Shown piece after piece: positions 62,405 to 64,000 of a stretch of DNA of 64,000 nucleotides (position 1 is the first letter of the stretch; each line of letters starts with the position of its first letter). The notes beneath the pieces were generated by a model. That model ran no database searches and was not told the DNA's origin. It saw only the letters and a list, made by a program, of their open reading frames with translations. Source of the stretch: CAIVND01 sp035532075 (GTDB lineage: Bacteria > Actinomycetota > Acidimicrobiia > Acidimicrobiales > Bog-793); contig DATKRV010000003.1 in the NCBI GenBank assembly GCA_035532075.1, positions 9,586-73,585 on the forward strand, written 5' to 3'. The translations under genes and the position numbers were made by a program.

Positions 62405-62875
62405 ATGACGACGAGACACGATCTGCTGCTCGGAGGTCGATTGCGGCGCCTCCTCGTCTGTTTCGGCGGGTTGCCAGAATCCATGAAGGCGATCGAGCTC
62501 TTGCTCGATCTCGGCAAGGCGCTCGGTGCCCAACTGACGATCTTCAGTGTCCTCGCCGGAGCTGCACACCTTGAGTCCACTGAAGTGCAACATGCCGCAG
62601 AGCACACCGCGCGTGAACATCTCGGTGCGCAGCTCACCGGTATTCTGCGCTGCGCCGCGGACTCCGGTGTGCAATTTCGCGAAGTGAATGTCATCGGTGG
62701 CGATCCTGGCGAGGAGATCACTCGGTACGCGACCGAGCATGGATTCGACCTTGTGGTCATCGGAAGTCACGGGCAATATCGCGTCGCCCACGGCGGTCTC
62801 GGTCGAGTCGTCGAGCGGCTGCTGCGACGTTCGAAGTGCCCGGTGCTCGTCGCTCCCGCTCGCGCGGACCGCTAG
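62405..62875 (+). CDS. Universal stress protein (UspA family)
   Basis: A 156-residue Usp with the ATP-binding signature in VIGSHGQYRVAHGGLGRVVE (G-x2-G-x9-G-(S/T)-like; here G-x-V replaces the usual Ser/Thr), followed by CPVLVAPA. N-terminal strand RRLLVCFGGLPESMKAIELL. The ATG has GGGAGG upstream. It starts 16 bases after the HyfB-like gene on the same strand, so it is probably co-transcribed and may tune the complex to energy or nucleotide state. Confidence 0.87.
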   Translation: MTTRHDLLLGGRLRRLLVCFGGLPESMKAIELLLDLGKALGAQLTIFSVLAGAAHLESTEVQHAAEHTAREHLGAQLTGILRCAADSGVQFREVNVIGGDPGEEITRYATEHGFDLVVIGSHGQYRVAHGGLGRVVERLLRRSKCPVLVAPARADR

Positions 62876-62884
62876 GCAGGCGGA

Positions 62885-63673
62885 ATGCTCATCGTTGTCG
62901 ATGGAGCATGCGATCTCCCGCCGGCTCTGCGTGATTGTGAGGAGGTCGTCGTCGTACCGTTTCACGTCCTTCTCGCGGGTTCGCCGTTCGTCGGCAAAGA
63001 CGACGAATTCGACGCGCTGCTCTGCTCAGGTGCCAAGCTGAGCAGTGCGCCGCCAGGTGACGAATTGTTCACCGCTGCTTTTGGTGACCATCGGGACATC
63101 CTTGTCGTGACCGCCTCGACCTATTTGAGCGCTGCGGTAGAAGCTGCAACCTTCAGTGCGAGACGCGCTTTGGCGGATGTGCGTATCGTTGATTCGCGTA
63201 CCTTTAGCGCCGGAAGCGGTCTCGTGGTCAACGCGCTTCGCGAAGCGATCGCCGATGGGATCGCGGTCTCCGAACTTGGCAAGCTCTGCGGGCAGATCGT
63301 CGAGGCGACCCACACCTACGCGATCGTGGATCGACCGCAGGTGCTTGTTGGACACGGGCTACTTGGAAAGGTGAGGCTGAGTCATCTCTTTTGCCATCCG
63401 GTGCTTGGAATCCGGGACCGAGCCCGTCTCTTGCGTCAGACGCGGTCTCGCAAACGGGCAATTGCCTGGCTGATCCACCACTTGCGCGAAACCCTCGGGC
63501 GACCACCGACCGCATGGGCTGTCGCGCACGCGAGCTCCCCGGACATCGACGGCATTGTCGCCACACTACGCGAGGTGTTCCACAGCGAGCCGGTCTTTGT
63601 CACAACGATGAATCCCACCGCGGCAATCCATCTCGGGCATGGCGCGGTTGTGGTCGCGGTGCGAGCTCCATGA
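62885..63673 (+). CDS. DegV-family fatty-acid-binding protein
   Basis: The fold begins LIVVDGACDLPPALRDCEEV, then VPFHVLL and a Ser/Thr-rich ligand site (LSSAPPGDELFTAAFG; TASTYLSAAVEAATFSARRA). VRIVDSRTFSAGSGLVV matches the DegV middle motif. The C-terminal part (SSPDIDGIVATLREVF) is typical. Members bind fatty acids and supply FakA kinase, but no FakA is seen nearby. ATG 9 bases after the Usp stop, making this the last gene of the run. Confidence 0.87.
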   Translation: MLIVVDGACDLPPALRDCEEVVVVPFHVLLAGSPFVGKDDEFDALLCSGAKLSSAPPGDELFTAAFGDHRDILVVTASTYLSAAVEAATFSARRALADVRIVDSRTFSAGSGLVVNALREAIADGIAVSELGKLCGQIVEATHTYAIVDRPQVLVGHGLLGKVRLSHLFCHPVLGIRDRARLLRQTRSRKRAIAWLIHHLRETLGRPPTAWAVAHASSPDIDGIVATLREVFHSEPVFVTTMNPTAAIHLGHGAVVVAVRAP

Positions 63674-63939
63674 TCGATCAGTCGAGTCCTCGCTTCGTTA
63701 GCGTCGGTGGAGGGTCGTCGCGGTGCCCGAGTAGTAGGGGTCGTGACGAGGCGCAGGTGGCCGAATTGGTTTTCGCTATTCGCAGTGCTCGCGATGAAAG
63801 AGGAGGGTGTCCTGCTTTCACGACTAGTTGCTGACGACACGGTGGACTTGGCTCAGATGCTAGTCCGAACTTACCCCTGCTTGAACAGGCTTGTGCCTGC
63901 TGACCAGGAGATTTGTTGGAGAGTGGTGCACCGTTCTGG

Positions 63940-64000
63940 CTACATGAGCTTCTTTGGCACCGGCACGCCCAGGAGTTCGAATGCCCGTCGCTGGGTCGGC
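63940..64000 (-). pseudogene. Partial transposase C-terminus at the window edge
   Basis: The minus strand reads PTQRRAFELLGVPVPKKLM and a stop, running off the right edge. A P-x-Q-x-R-x-L-E-L-L-G-V ending is familiar from IS1634/IS4-like transposases, but with 20 codons the family cannot be fixed. Whether the gene is whole beyond the window is unknown. The 63674-63939 gap contains no supported gene. Confidence 0.4.

Noticed and set aside
63794..64000. Plus-strand open frame reaching the right edge
   Set aside because: The opposite strand reads a convincing transposase C-terminus in the same place; the plus frame has no recognised motif and cannot be completed in the window.

Overview
The window looks like a chromosomal segment of a Gram-positive actinobacterium. 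The pointers are GC-rich sequence, frequent GTG/TTG starts, apparently leaderless genes, a SUF operon with a Rieske ferredoxin between sufD and sufC, and HrcA/CIRCE control of dnaJ. An acidophilic or iron-cycling member of the Acidimicrobiia would fit, but that placement is inference. No rRNA or CRISPR array is visible.

Region 1 (1-17000) is an accessory island. Intact glycan genes (five SAM-dependent methyltransferase or methyltransferase-fused proteins and several glycosyltransferases, some with Ig-like or coiled-coil parts) alternate with decayed mobile DNA. The remnants include vapBC, IS3, IS21 (istA/istB), a possible ISAzo13, IS1595, IS110 and ISL3. The island ends in an intact Phd/RelE-type toxin-antitoxin pair enclosed by inverted repeats.

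Region 2 (17000-37900) is housekeeping. gltX is followed on the same strand by tRNA-Gln and tRNA-Glu. Then come a GH18-like hydrolase, rpsT/lepA, an MpaB-type oxygenase, CIRCE-hrcA-dnaJ-rsmE-hemW, a TMEM175-like channel, a HIT protein, an FAH-family enzyme, a GSII-type glutamine synthetase, an NlpC/P60 endopeptidase, fumC, a DUF885 peptidase and a CitE-like lyase.

Region 3 (37900-49700) is a second surface-sugar locus. It has glycosyltransferases, two small coiled-coil proteins, an SDR epimerase, rmlC and a nearly complete nucleotide-activated heptose set: transaldolase, GmhA-like isomerase, HddA-like kinase, GmhB-like phosphatase and HddC-like nucleotidyltransferase. mutY lies among them.

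Region 4 (49800-54600) is sufB, a small four-cysteine protein, sufD, a Rieske ferredoxin and sufC. No SufS or SufU is in the window.

Region 5 (54900-63700) is a tight operon resembling group 4 membrane-bound hydrogenase/complex I: HyfC-, HyfE-, HyfF-, HyfG-, HyfI- and HyfB-like subunits, followed by a universal stress protein and a DegV protein. The large subunit has lost its NiFe-ligand cysteines, and the NuoB-like subunit has lost all four cluster cysteines. A fused ferredoxin domain keeps ligands for exactly one [4Fe-4S] cluster. This makes it an energy-converting hydrogenase-related (Ehr-like) complex of an unusually stripped form, and it is the most interesting system in the window. The far right edge enters another transposase.
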